DNA of 64,000 nucleotides, from the NCBI GenBank assembly GCA_003024175.1, contig MDYQ01000095.1, positions 29,834 through 93,833 on the forward strand, given 5' to 3'. The notes under the pieces are model-generated. The model searched no databases and was not told the origin of the DNA. It saw only the letters and a program-made list of their open reading frames with translations. Numbering within the stretch: position 1 is the stretch's first letter; each line of letters begins with the position of its first letter. The position numbers were made by a program, and so were the translations under genes. This DNA comes from Planoprotostelium fungivorum (Eukaryota; Evosea; Variosea; Cavosteliida; Cavosteliaceae). Of this stretch, positions 35,773-48,732 are shown in pieces.

Positions 35773-38700
35773 AGGTTGTTGGTCAACGTCTCCAAACTGG
35801 CGCATCTCGACCGACACTGCGTTCGTCTCAACCGCATCCATGTTGGGCCCAACTTCATGTATAACTGAACCGATAGTGGGGTATGCTGGGTGTTGGGGGA
35901 CAGCATTGTTGGAGGCAGGCGTTTCGTAGCAATTTTGGGAGTTATCTTTGATTGCCCTCTTCACCACGGAGGATTCCAATGAAAGCATATCTGCAAGTTT
36001 TTTGAATTCTGGGCGTTCTTCGGGGAGGGTCTTAAAGCACACTGAAACTATTATTTCGCTTCCCATCTTTTAAACTCACAATTCATTACGGTTGATAAGA
36101 TATCAGGGCAATTCTCAGGTGTCTCCAATCGCTGATTGCTGCAAAGAATCAGATAAATCTCAAGTATTGTGAGCATACAAGGAGATGATTTTAAGCTTAC
36201 TCTCTCGCCACTTTGAAAGCCACATCAACCGGTTTCACATTCGCCCATGGTGATTCTTCGGAGATTATCTCCCAAATAACCACTCCAAACGAGAAGACTT
36301 GTTATGGTCAGATTTGGCACATATTGGTAGTCTCACCATCAGACTTCGTTGAATATTGCTGCTTCAATATGGCCTCTGGTGACATCCAAGCCACAGGGCC
36401 AACAGTCGATTTTGTTTCGGATGTTGTCTGTGAATCAGTTTGCTCCCGGCTCAAGCCAAAATCAGCCACCTAATACTCAGAATGAGGGAGATCTTACACA
36501 GTGTCATTCATTACCTTGGCTTCGTTATGAGCACTCAAGAGGATATTTCGAACTGCTAAATCACGATGCTTTGTAATATTAGGTCGAAAATGTATCTGGA
36601 CTCACGATGATCTGTTATACATTCAGATGTTGAGTACTAATGGCAGCACATCACCTTCTCGCTATGTAAATGGAACATGCCCAGAATAATTTGATTCAAA
36701 AATGAAAATTTGATATTCAATGGAATATTTTCCTTGCGAAGGTAGTGATAAAGACTACCTCCCTCACAATACTCTGATGCATCATCAATCACAACTGACA
36801 GGTCAGTTTCTCTCACCTGTCACGAGGCTGAGCGGCTCTGGGGGCAAGGTGACACCTTTCCATCTCAGTCTCAGTTGATTCTCGACTATCTCACCGATGA
36901 ACATGACTATGTTGGGATGGTTCTTCAGGTTTTGGATGATGCTGACCTACAAGGCGTGAGTGGTGAAATGGTCACAGGGTTCACCTCTCGAAGAAATTCT
37001 TCCATCTGCGTTTGAGAGATAAATTCTGCACGTATTTGTTTGACCTACTTCGGTTAGATGTCAACATCGGTGAAAGATCCTTACAGCCACACGAAGTCCC
37101 CTCCATTTAGCTTTGTATACAACACCATAGGCTCCTAATTGAATCAGTCCACGAAGAGAAAGATAAAATAGACCTATGCCCACAGGTGCCATGCTCTTTA
37201 GATCACCGTATCCGATGACAGACTTCTTCACCGTGTCAAGATTCAGCTTACTCATATCAATCTGAGAAAGTTGCTGCTTGGCCATCCTTATCTTCAGTCT
37301 GTTCCGATAGATCAAGAGTCCTGCTATGCTCAAACCTGACATCAGAATCACCGCTCCTGAAAACCATCAGTGAACATTTCGTTCTTACTTTCACCTGCGA
37401 CACCACCAGCGATCTCTGCAGTGGGGATGCGAGTGATGGTCTCATTTCTGTTCAACTCCCCAGGGGGTGAGATCAACAAGATACCCGCTGTTGCGTAATC
37501 TTGGATCGTTTTCGACAATAAGACCACCTTCGTGTCTGCCACCGACCCTTGGTTCGTATTCCCTTCTGAGGGTGGTAGAATTTCCAATGTTGCTATCACA
37601 CTACCAGATCTGCACCACATCAGTCTTCCATTGACGTGATCTGGTGAATATGAACGAGATCACTTGATGTCGACAATCTTGAGCCGATCAGCCGTAATAT
37701 TTCCAAAGGTGGATATGGAATGGATGAACTGAGCAGGGTCAAAGTTGGATACAGTTCCTTCCATGTGATAGAGTATCGTATCAGGTTCGTTCAGCCCCAA
37801 GACATAGCAAGTAGAATTGCACTGCGATATATAATTCCACGAAATTGGGCAGTGGAGGGGGTTTCCATCGAAATGACATCCGGTGGTAGGGGGCAGCGAG
37901 AACTACTCCAGTTGGTGTCTATTTGATCGATGTACTCACCTGCTTTGCATCACTGATGTTGTTGGTTGATACATCAAACTGTTTCAGATTTCTGTTTCCA
38001 CTCGTTGATGGAATGCTACCTATTAAGTGTGAGAATGATGCTTTACCAAGTATACAAACGTGCCTGTGAATTGATTGTGAGACAGATCGACATACATGAG
38101 AGAGGATAATCCGTTGAAATCGGGTAGCTGCCCTACTAAGTTGTTTGAAGAGATATCTATCAGCTGTGCGCAGATGAAAATTGTTTGCAGATCGCACTTA
38201 CCTCAAGACTGTTCCTTCCAAAGAGTGAAGGAAGCTCGCCAGTGAACTGATTGTTCCTATTTGTTTCAATTCGAATTACGTTTTAAGACACACTGTAAGT
38301 TGAGTCGCTTGATGTTTGACATCCGTTCTATGAATGTGACCTCTCCCGTCAGTTGGTTCGATGAGACATCGAAGATCTACTGGCGGATCAATCATTTCCG
38401 ATTCTACTCTGCTATGTCACCGTAGGATCACTGTCCAAGGCTTGTATCGAGCCACTGAATTGATTGTTCTGGAGAGCTACGATAAGGTCAATCGATAGAT
38501 CAAATACGGATCTCACAGATGATGTCCAGGGATCTAGCTGAGAACAGTGTGCTTGGGAGAGGTCCATACATGTTGTTGTTGGATAAATCGAGCACACGGA
38601 TCGATTGAGCTGCAGAGATTAACAGGAGCAACGAAATAAAGATGAGTTCTCACGAACAAAAGGAATGATAGTCGAGATGAGATTGCCCGATAGATTGAGG

Positions 38701-41700
38701 TATTGAATGTTTGGGAGAGAGGAGAGGAGGCTTAATTGATTCGATTCGAGTTGATTATTGGCCAGATTCAGAGTGATCACGTGCTCTAAACCACCATGTG
38801 GTATATCACCTACCCAATTTGTCTTCAATTCACACGATGTTTCATACCTTGCCAATGGTTGTCCTGCAATAGAAGGTGTTTCAGATTTGACATGTAATAG
38901 ATGGATTGGGGAATGATACCAAAAAAGTTGTTGTGAGACAGATCTGTACATGTCCTCAGGTTACGTTCTGACTGAGTGACCCACCAATCGTTTCCAGATA
39001 TTGTCTGTCCGTCAACGGTGGAAATCTGCCACTCAGCTGATTTCATCAGTGGGGCAACGAACGAATTCCTCACTCGGTTATGGCTGACATTCAACAATTG
39101 AATATTAGAGCCCACACCTACGCCAGACATCACATCGAACCACGAGGCGAGATCCCCTTCCAATTGATTGTTGGATATGTCGATGATCTGGGGACACATC
39201 AATACAGAAAGCTCTGAATGGTCAGCTCACTTGCAGAGTACTTCCAACGTTGGTGATCAGAGGATACTGTCCAGAGAAATCGTTTCCCTGTATGTTGATG
39301 AGACACAGGATATACAATGAGTAACTACCGACAAACGGACTTCTGTCAAGAACTGACCATACAAGACCCTTCCTCCAAATCCACCTATGTGGGTGAGACG
39401 ACAGTTGGTGTTCATAACTGAATGAATGATCATACCCGAGAGAAGATTGTTACTGACATCCAAGACTCGGAGAGAGCTAGTGATTGAATATTGACCGCTC
39501 ATGAAGATTGACATCTGCTGAAAGTGAGAGGGGATGGAGACTATAAATACCTTGTTGTCTGAGCCCTCATTGGTCAACAGATTATCATTCAAGCGGATTT
39601 CATTCAGTGTAAGGTACACGGTCCACTCATCCCTGAAATGACCAGTAAATTGATTGTGACTTAGGTCCCAAATGAGAGGGAAGGTGCCCAATTGCTACTG
39701 GTATCAGTCATACTTCTCTCATCTGACTCACAGATGGCAGTTGACCGGTCAGATTGTTGTACGAAACCCTCAGAGAGATGACAATAGGAAATGATGGCAA
39801 TGCTCCTTGAAGATTATTCTTCTGAACATCGAATTCCTGAAGAGATCAACATACCAAGGGACACATGGACAAACCTGCAGAACTGGTGAGATGGAGGAGG
39901 GAATTTCTCCAATGAGACCGCAATAGGAGCAGTGAAAATAGCTCAAGCGTGGTAGGTATTTGAGGAAATCGAGAGATGATCCGTTGAATCCGTTCGGTCC
40001 GAGGGTGAGAGTTGTCAATAGTGATAAATTTCCTTTGTGTGTCACACTAGGATTCACTAGGACGCTCACCTATCGATTGGGGTATAATACCAGTGAGCTT
40101 GTTTAGAGACAGATCCATTCCTACGTACTGTGAGTATTGATGATGATCTCCATCGTATCACTCTTCAAAGATCTCATATTCCCGATCTCCTCCGGGACGC
40201 TTCCATTCAACTGCTCAGGATTAAATGGGTTAAGGAGGATTAGTTCTCACGTAATTGTCTTTGAAGTTGAGATCCTCAATAGCGCTGAGGTTTCCTTGTT
40301 GACATCAAAACGATGAGGAAATTTCATGGACCACTCACCAATGGAGGGTGGAATGCTACCTGAAATGAGATTCTAAAATGGTTTCAATTCATGTACATTG
40401 TTAGTTAGATATTCACCGTATATAAGTACAATGTTGTAATCTGGTTCAGTGCTCCAATGGAGGAGGGAATAGTTCCTCTGATCAAGTTCTATCTCTGTTA
40501 GTGAACAATGGTTCTGATGATATTACTTGAGACAAATCAAGGGTCTTCAACTGCTTCAAATTGTATATCTCTTTGGGAATCGAGCCACTAATTGAGTTCC
40601 CATCTTCACAGGATCAGTCAATGGTACAATGGATGGTAACTCACCCAACAGAAGTGTGTTCAAGCAATTGACCTCTGAAAACATGGATGAGGGAAGAGAT
40701 CCATTGAAGGCATTGTTGGATCCTTTGAATTCAATGAGAGTGGAGGGTAGGGAAGTAGGTAACTGAACGAACTGATTGCTTGAGACCATGAGTGACACCA
40801 GTTGATCCATCCCAGTGACTGCTTCCAGTGAGCCAGACAGATGGTTATTCGAAACATCCAAGACTTTCAATTTGTTCAGTCTTCTGAAAGAATAGGGAAT
40901 GGATCCCGTCAGCCTGTTGATGTCTCAGCCGGTCCATTGTTGACCTTCTCACCTGGAGGAATGAGCCATCAAGTACTGGAGGTTCGATGATGATGCATTG
41001 CATTCGGAGAAGGAGCCAACACCCGTGTTGGACAGGTCGATGTATTGAATAGAGGGATTGTCCAGGAGAGAAGGTGGAATGGGTCCATCTAGTAGATTAG
41101 TGGAACCAATCAATACTGAAAGATTGACTAAAGGAGTGAATACATCCTGTGTTCCGTGAGCATTCCATTTCACCGAGTGCTCACCGGGAGGTTGCGTATG
41201 GAGTTCTGTGAAAAGTCAAAGTACTCCAAAGAGACGAGGTTGGAATAAGAGTCAGGTAGATAGCCATTATAATTGCAGCCAGAGATGACCAATCGTCTCA
41301 AATTGGAAAGGTCAGAGATAATTTCAATGTCACTGGAAGAGAGAGTACTGAAGAAATATAAATAGAGCTCCTCCAAACGTATTAGCTTTGCCATTTCTGG
41401 GGGAAAGGAGAAAGGAGGGGCTGAATTCTGTACAAATCAGAGTAGAATGAATGCTGTATTCACCATGGAAAGATCCAGATAACGTAACTGAGAGAGGTTT
41501 CCTATATTGGGTGTGATACTCAAATATCCATCTGAATCGACCACTCTCCGTAGGTCGACATATTCTAATTTCTGCAGAGTCCAAACGGTTTCTGCCGATG
41601 TTTTAAGACTTAATAGGACAAGTGGCTCACCTGAAGGGAATCTGGTGGTCACAAGATTTAATGATACATTCAATAGTCTCAATTCGGTCATGTTCTCGTA

Positions 41701-42151
41701 GATGTCATTTCCGATCGAAAGAAAGCAACTGGAGATGTCCAAGTGGGTAAGTCTACCCAATCGTCCCATGCTCATTGGAAGATCCCCGTAAAGAGAGGGA
41801 TTAAGGCTCACATTGAACACCGTTAGATTCAACAAGTTTCCAATGTCGTCAGGAATGGATCCTATAGTTGTGATGAAAAGAAGAATCACATGCAACGTTA
41901 CCGAAGAGATTATTGTTTGAGAGTTGCAACTCAGTGACTGACCCATTTACACAACACACTCCATAAAATTGGCATGGATCATTTCCAGACCAACCTGTAG
42001 AATTTGTCCAACCGTCGCCTGTATCCGTTAACATGTACAAGTATCACTCGGATTGATCACCGTTCGTTGAGGCAAACAAGTCACTAAGTACGCTGAGTTC
42101 AATAGATGCCTGAGAGGAGTACAAGAGGAACGCGAAGAGCAAGAGTCTCAT
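35752..42151 (-). CDS. LRR receptor-like protein kinase (tyrosine-kinase-like)
   Basis: Signal peptide MRLLLFAFLLYSSQASIELS, then an N-terminal cap with paired Cys (WSGNDPCQFYGVCCVNGS) as in plant LRR receptors, and more than twenty leucine-rich repeats (LTHLDIS, LRYLDLS, LNLANNQLESNQLSLLSSLP) spread over ~37.6-42.0 kb in many small exons. A transmembrane helix (VILMSGLSIAGLLIYRNRLK, ~37310-37350) is followed by a kinase domain: GAYGVVYKAKWRG, VAVKQI (the Lys completed across an intron), HRDLAVRNILLS, VADFGLS, GPVAWMSPEAI and SDVFSFGVVIWEI. All catalytic residues are present, and the HRDLAxRN loop is tyrosine-kinase-like. The cytoplasmic tail is short. Some LRR exons may be missed or shifted. 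Likely a cell-surface sensor. Confidence 0.85.
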
Positions 42152-42366
42152 CTCCTCGTTCTGATCTTTCTGGGACAGCGGCCAGTTTATCGGTTGTAGA
42201 ACGAATGGGGAACTTCCCTCGAAAGGTGGATTAGAATTACCCCAAAATTTGATGGGTGATCGAGCACAGAACATTTTGATGCACTTCAATGATGAATATA
42301 GAATGGGTTGTACAAGTGGCATTATTGTGTACATAGATCGGTTGTAGCCAGCTGCAATGAAGCGAA

Positions 42367-45300
42367 TCATGATAACTTGGAATAAGAGGGAGGGTCGAGC
42401 CTCCTCTTGATGCATCGAAAGAGGAAGAGGGGCATGCAGCTGACGAGGGTGACTAGTAAGACTCTCCAGGCAAATCCCACACTCAAGATGAATGTGATGT
42501 CTTCGATGGTCAAGGAGAGAAGAGAGAAATAAGACGAAGGTGAAAGGATACCAAAATAAGTGGAGAGGAGGAGCATACTGCAGAGGTAGAGCAGGAGGGT
42601 GATGCTCTCAGATAGGATCATGAAGCGAGTCCAATGGTGAATTTCGTAGGCAACATTGGCTAACTCGGTGAGGATGAGAGCCGTGAAAGTAATGGATACG
42701 ATATTGACGAGACTGTCCTCGAACAACGCGATGGAAAGGAGCATGATGGCACCCCCTTGGTAGACACTGGTGAAAGTCCATATGAAGAAGGTCTTGTTCG
42801 ACAATGATCTCCCCTTTTGGAGTTCTTTGTACAGCTCGGGGAAGCGAAAGACTATGGATTCAGGGACATCCTCGTCTAACACGAGATTGAAGACAGGTGC
42901 CATAGTGTAGATGGTGGCATACCCTACGATCAACCATCCCTGTCTCTTTCATTCTCTCTCCTCCTGTATCACTCACATTGTAGATCGCGATGGCTGCAAA
43001 ATAGAAGATAGCAGAGAAGACGGCCTGAATGAATGATATGATCAGCCCCCTGTGAATGATGAACTGTCCCAAACGAGCAGAGCGCTTATCTAAGGTCACG
43101 TCAGAGAGGCTCATCTATGTGATCTATCCTACATGCGTTTCTACCATGCCATACTGCATCCTATCAGTCTCTTGATAAACAGACTGAGACTCACACAAGA
43201 GCCTACTGACGAAACTGAATTGGTTGACAGAGAAGTCTGCGGCGAGGGAGGCCTGCTTTCCCTCCTTGCCCACTATTCCGATGCCCACGTCTGCCGTTTG
43301 GATCATCGACACGTCGTTTCCTCCATCTCCTATGGCACATGTCTTGGCCCCTTTGATCTCCCGGATTGCTCTCACAATCTCCGCCTGTTCATTCTTCACT
43401 CCCCTATTGTGAATGTCTTGCATCTTTGATGGAGTTTCTGATCTGATGTCGTCCTCACCTTCTGCGTTGGTGAACACCTGCAGCAGACCACGCAAGGTGC
43501 ACGGCACGCCACCTCGATAAACTTATCTCGGATAGAATCGAGACACACTGCCAAGGAAGTACCGTCTATGACCAAACACGTCTCTCGTAGCAGACTGAAG
43601 GCCTGCAATTGGGACAGGGCTTCTCCCTTGGTCTTCACGTTGGTGACTGTGTACATCGATTGATTTCGAGTGACCAATCTGGCACTGGTGGCGATGCATT
43701 TTGCGGTCTCCACCTGACTTTCTTCAGCAGAGCCACAGTACTGATGATCACCTTATCTCCCGTTAGCATCCAGACTTTGATGCCCGCATTGCTGAGGGTC
43801 TCCAATGTCCCTTTCACGTCCTCTTGTAATCGATCTTCCACGCCACTGAGGCACAAGAGGTCCAAATCCGTCTCTAAACTCTGCACCACCTTCTGGATCG
43901 CTCCCTCTCGGTCCACCACTGACGTCTTCGCTTCGTGAAGTCTATACGTGTCACCTTCGTATCGTCTCCTCCCCCACCTCTTACTGAAGATCCCATAGGC
44001 CTCGGGTGTAAGGGACTTCCTTCCAAAGACAAGAGTGCGGAGACCCTCTCTGGCCATGGTGGAGCATTCCTCCTCTAGCCAATCGTTGTGCTGTACGATG
44101 GTGGACATAACCACATCGGCACCCTTCATATAGAAGTAGATCCCTGACGTCCCCTTGTGTCTGACGATGATCCCCATCCTCTTGCTCTCTGAGGTGAAAG
44201 GGAAGACGTGAAGAATCTCGTATTCCTGTCTCTCTCATTCACTATCCTCTACATCTTCCTCACCTCCACTTCTCCCTCCGGTGTCAGTAGAGAGAGATGA
44301 TTCACGTCACGTGCGCAAAGAGAGAGACCGACGGAGTCCGTAAATTTGACCAGGGCCACCTCATCAGGACTGGAAGCCTGGTAGGTCTTGACTCCCTCCT
44401 CTTCGACGGGGGTCACGTTGTGACACACTCCTATCGCTCGTATTGCATCTCGGACCCTCGTTGTGATGGTTCTTCTGATCTTCTGCTTACTCCCTATAGA
44501 TATCAACTCGATATTCGATATGAATCGTGGAACATCTGAACCTCTCCCACCCTGCGTGTTTCTCTCCCTCTCTTCCACATATGCATCCCTGAGATGAGTT
44601 CCTATCTGCCTCTTCAGTCTTTTCTTCGATGAACCGTACCTCATCGAGAGACTCTTTTGAAAAACTGACGGAACCCAGGTGCAGCTTCTTGAACACCATG
44701 TCGTTGGAAGTGAGGGTCCCTGTCTTGTCGGACAAAAGGTACTCGATCCTTCCCAGTTCCTCGGGGATAGTAGATGTGCGAACGATGGTGCCCGGAATAG
44801 AACGATCTCTGTGGATCATCATGGAGTAGACCGTCTTGGCCATGTCTAGATTCACTCGAAGGGATACGGGAATAATGGCGGAGAACAAGAGCATAAACCG
44901 GAAGAAGTAAAGGTACCAATAGGCATCGAATCCCTTGAGAGCCACCATGATGAAGGATAAGATCAATAACAGAGCACAGAGAACCTGATATGTTCAGACG
45001 CACAGATTAGGTTAATTCCACCTTGCTCAGGCGATTGATCTCTAGATCCAACAATCCAACTTTAGTTCCGGGGATGTTGGTGTTCATGACACTCCTGGTG
45101 TCCCTTCCTGTGTAGATGATCAATCCTATGATCCCTCCCGATGCGACCACTGTGTTGGCCCACAGACAATTGTCCACGGTCAACCCTTCCGTCTCCATCT
45201 GTACTGTTCACTCCTTCTTTTCTCTCTCCTTCTCACTGTCGGTGTGTCTGGTGATGCATATCTTCCAAAGTTCCCCACAAAATGGTAAATGTCTTTCTTC

Positions 45301-46346
45301 GGTTTCTCAGCTGTTCCTCATCAGCCACGAAAAGACCGAGTGCGCACCAAATACATTGGCTTTGAGGCCAATAAGATGCTCATCAGATGCCAATCGTTGG
45401 GTGTAAGACACCGCTCGTCTGGATGTATTCTAAGGGACATAGTGATGGCCAACTCACCGTAACTTCCAATCTGTCTCTCCGTCCAACTGGTCTGTTCGAA
45501 TAAAACAGGCCCCTCCCTTCTCTTTGGTCCTCAGAAAGACCATATCAGCGGGTATCCTATCGTCTTTGTCCACGTAGATCAGATCCCCCACTCGGATCGT
45601 ACTACTGGGTACATCTATCATGCCTCTTGAACTCAACTTCTTGTAGATCTTTCCGTTCGCCTCTCTGTCCCTGATTCCTCTCTTGATATCATCGTAGGCT
45701 TCTTTGCCCACCGTGATGGTCAACACGAAGATCAACGGGGATATATACGTGAATAAAAATCCTGTCCCTTTCAGAGAAATTTGAGAGGAGAGCACTCACC
45801 CACTTTGAGGGCGGGAATGAATTGAGATAGAGCCACGGCCAGAAAATAAGCATTGAAGAAGAATCTGAATTGCTCATACAATATGACAAAGATGAAAGTC
45901 CAGGGATTGTACTTTTGGTTTCTGATCACGTTTGCTGGAAAGTTCCGCCGTTGTCTTTCCAGACTCATGTCGATCGTTCTTTCTTCATGTGGTGTTTCCC
46001 TGTTCATCCACGCGATTGGTGAACAAAAGATTTGAGCGATGCGTGAGATTGTTGTGTGTGTTCTGGATGAAGCATTGCTTGATTCTTGAGAGCTATTATC
46101 TTCTCTTGGTAGTGAGAAATCATCTAGAGGAATGGAATCTCTGAGATTCGTCTTGGAGCTTCTCAGACTATCGCTGGATGATCGGTGCGTATCTTCAAGA
46201 TCAAACGATTGGGACAACGGCCGATAGCGGTGGCCGACCAATCCCCCGAATATTTTGGAGCTATTGAAGCGCGAGCCCCTCATGGGATAATTCGAATTTT
46301 GAGGGCTGAACCTGTTTGTAGATCCACCATATTTCGTTATGACCAA
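42367..46346 (-). CDS. ATP9: P4-ATPase flippase, ATP9/Neo1 type
   Basis: Phospholipid-translocating ATPase. A Ser-rich N-terminal region is followed by [20 protein letters not shown], the A-domain with [28 protein letters not shown] (the P4 PISL equivalent), the phosphorylation site [37 protein letters not shown] and [20 protein letters not shown], and a C-terminal multi-span region to the stop at 42367. The [12 protein letters not shown] and short-loop layout favour the Neo1/ATP9 subgroup, which does not need a CDC50 subunit. The start is uncertain: ATG 46346 is in frame, but a further exon beginning MKTYTAETSIGG at 46611 may splice in. Golgi/endosomal location expected. Confidence 0.9.
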
Positions 46347-46619
46347 AAGGTCTTATGCCTCGGTCGACCCCAAGCAGAACGACACAGTAGGCCATGTCGA
46401 TGCTCTGGGGTCCTTTGCCTTTCTGACCAGTTTCAACGTCAGTTTTGAGCACGATGGATTAGGATGATGAATGGGTGATGACGGCGATGCCGGTGATGAT
46501 GTCAATTGGGTGATGATCACCTTTCCAGATCGACGAGCAGATCATCGCAGTTGACAATGTTGGTGGCATCTCTTCCACCAATGCTTGTCTCCGCCGTATA
46601 TGTCTTCATGGCTTGATCT

Positions 46620-47157
46620 CGCTCAAATTCTTCTCATGTGGCGATTGGCCAATCTCTTGGTCCGTTTCTTTTTTGGCTCAAAACATACATCGTATTTGAA
46701 ATGGAATACGTGTCCGGAGTGGAATGCGTGTCTGGAATGGAATACAATTTTTGGAATAAGATCGTTGCTCAGATGCTACAGAAGAAACACATGGTAGCTA
46801 TACTGGAGATCAACGGCATCAACGAGGATCTTGTCAACCTTTTAATATACAAGTATACAAAGAAGAAGAGCCTGTCTCAGATGAACGAGCCGAGTGTGGA
46901 TAGCTGTCAGTCACAAATGGATTCCTGACTTAGCACAATTGCTGCACACTGAGAGTGAGTGTGAATGTGACAATGATGATTTGATTGACTGTTTCCCAGA
47001 ATGCAAGCTGGAGTCATTTCCCCTGTAGACAGGATCAGGGTGTAAGTTGAGAGAATAAGAGGGATAAGATAACTCACTTGGTTGCAATTTGTTGGTATAA
47101 GAGACTTCATTGTGCATGCTGCCGCCTGTTGATTGGGTTGGAAAAAAAAGAGGTTTG
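46620..47157. other. Gene-poor interval
   Basis: No convincing coding exon. A polypurine run GGAAAAAAAAGAGG at 47140-47153 ends 4 bp before the first LTR-like repeat and could be the polypurine tract of a lost upstream element. Confidence 0.3.
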
Positions 47158-47353
47158 TGTGGTGTATGGTCACCACATAAGAACCAAACAGTTCAATGAG
47201 TCTCTGTTTATAAAGAATGATTTCAAACCAAAGAAAGCCAAGGAGTTCCCTTTCAATGAATGTGCATTGAATGTGTTTCTTGGTTGCTGAGATTTCTCTG
47301 AGATTTCTCCGAGTTTTCCAATTTGTCAGTGATGTCAAATGTTGGGCACAACA
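47158..47353 (+). repeat. LTR-like direct repeat, copy 1
   Basis: First 196-bp copy. The orientation of the element is unknown; the plus strand is used only for reference. Confidence 0.75.
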
Positions 47354-48147
47354 GTTTGGACTACTGGGAGAGAACCTATCATACGGTTTGTACAGCTTTT
47401 AATAATTGGGAGATCAGACTATTGATAGAAAAACAATAATTTGTGGGAATCTGCTGATGCCTGCCATCTGTCTAGTTATTATTTTCTTTCTTTCTTGTTT
47501 ATTTTCTTCTTTGTGTGTGAATAAATTAGAACAAAAGATGACATATATATTTTTTTAAAACATATTTTATGTTAATTTTTACACTTTTAATATAATTCTG
47601 ATGTATTACTTATGTTTCCATCATAGTTTGCCTATACTAAGGATCTGCGGCCAAGACGGGATGAAAAATCTTTTTTAGAATATCTCTGATATGGCTGGTC
47701 CAATTTCAGATTTTTTTACATATTCTCAGAGACATTGGTCGATAATATGTCGAATTTGTGCCACCAGATCGGTCTCAATCCTACCCATAAGAAAGATATT
47801 CAGTAAATAAGAAATCGAGACGAGACGGCAAAAATTGGCAAAAATTTGCTACTATGATGATATTATCTCTGCAATCCCATGTCATTTATCTGTCAATTTT
47901 CGCGTCAACAGAGACATGATAGCGATGTATAACATATCTCAAACAAGGCCTCTGCAGAAAAACTGGAAGAAAGTTATGCCAGATGTCCTGACTCCGTCTC
48001 GACTTCGTCTCTGCAGGTCCTTAGCCTATACATGTAAGCATTTATGCCTTTGGATTATTATGACTGTTGCCAAGATTATTGAAGTAACATTGAGCCCTTT
48101 GTTTTCCTCCCTTATCTTTTGTTATTTCCCATCTCTTCAGGTAAGTT

Positions 48148-48343
48148 TGTGGTGTATGGTCACCACATAAGAACCAAACAGTTCAATGAGTCTCTGTTTA
48201 TAAAGAATGATTTCAAACCAAAGAAAGCCAAGGAGTTCCCTTTCAATGAATGTGCATTGAATGTGTTTCTTGGTTGCTGAGATTTCTCTGAGATTTCTCC
48301 GAGTTTTCCAATTCATCAGTGATGTCAAATGTTGGGCACAACA
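48148..48343 (+). repeat. LTR-like direct repeat, copy 2
   Basis: Second 196-bp copy. It differs from copy 1 at the dinucleotide tg/ca in the ttccaatt.. tcagtg stretch. Confidence 0.75.
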
Positions 48344-48732
48344 AAGTTCCACTCATATTGATCATAATCTGATGTTGAAAACCAGGGGAGGATGTTTCTG
48401 TTGTATCTTACTGTTATGATGCTACAATGTGGAGAAGGGATATCAACAACAAAAGGAATTGATTTAACAATCTAAAATTGTATTGTGTAATAAAAAGGAT
48501 TGTTTGAAGCCCATCCCCAAGAAGAGGTCTTGTACATATATCATCTAAGGGGTCCATCCTCTATCATCCTTTGCCCTGTTATCAAGAGTGAGATAATCCA
48601 ATCACCATCCTCACTCTTGTCCCAGAATTGCTTCAGATTTGCCCACAGCTGATTGTCTAATTATCTAGTGAAAATACATTCTCCTAAAACATGTAATGGT
48701 GGGACTCGACGCTGTATGCCCTCAGACACGAC

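Larger units (their letters stand above)
47158..48343. mobile_element. Candidate small LTR element (TRIM-like)
   Basis: Two 196-bp direct repeats (47158-47353 and 48148-48343) differ at only a couple of positions and flank ~794 bp of AT-rich, non-coding DNA. Each begins TGTGGTG and ends CACAACA, i.e. TG...CA with an imperfect terminal inverted repeat, the classic LTR form. No gag or pol frame is visible inside. Target-site duplications are not clear (flanks GTTTG and AAGTT do not match), so a pair of nested solo LTRs or a segmental duplication remains possible. Confidence 0.55.
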
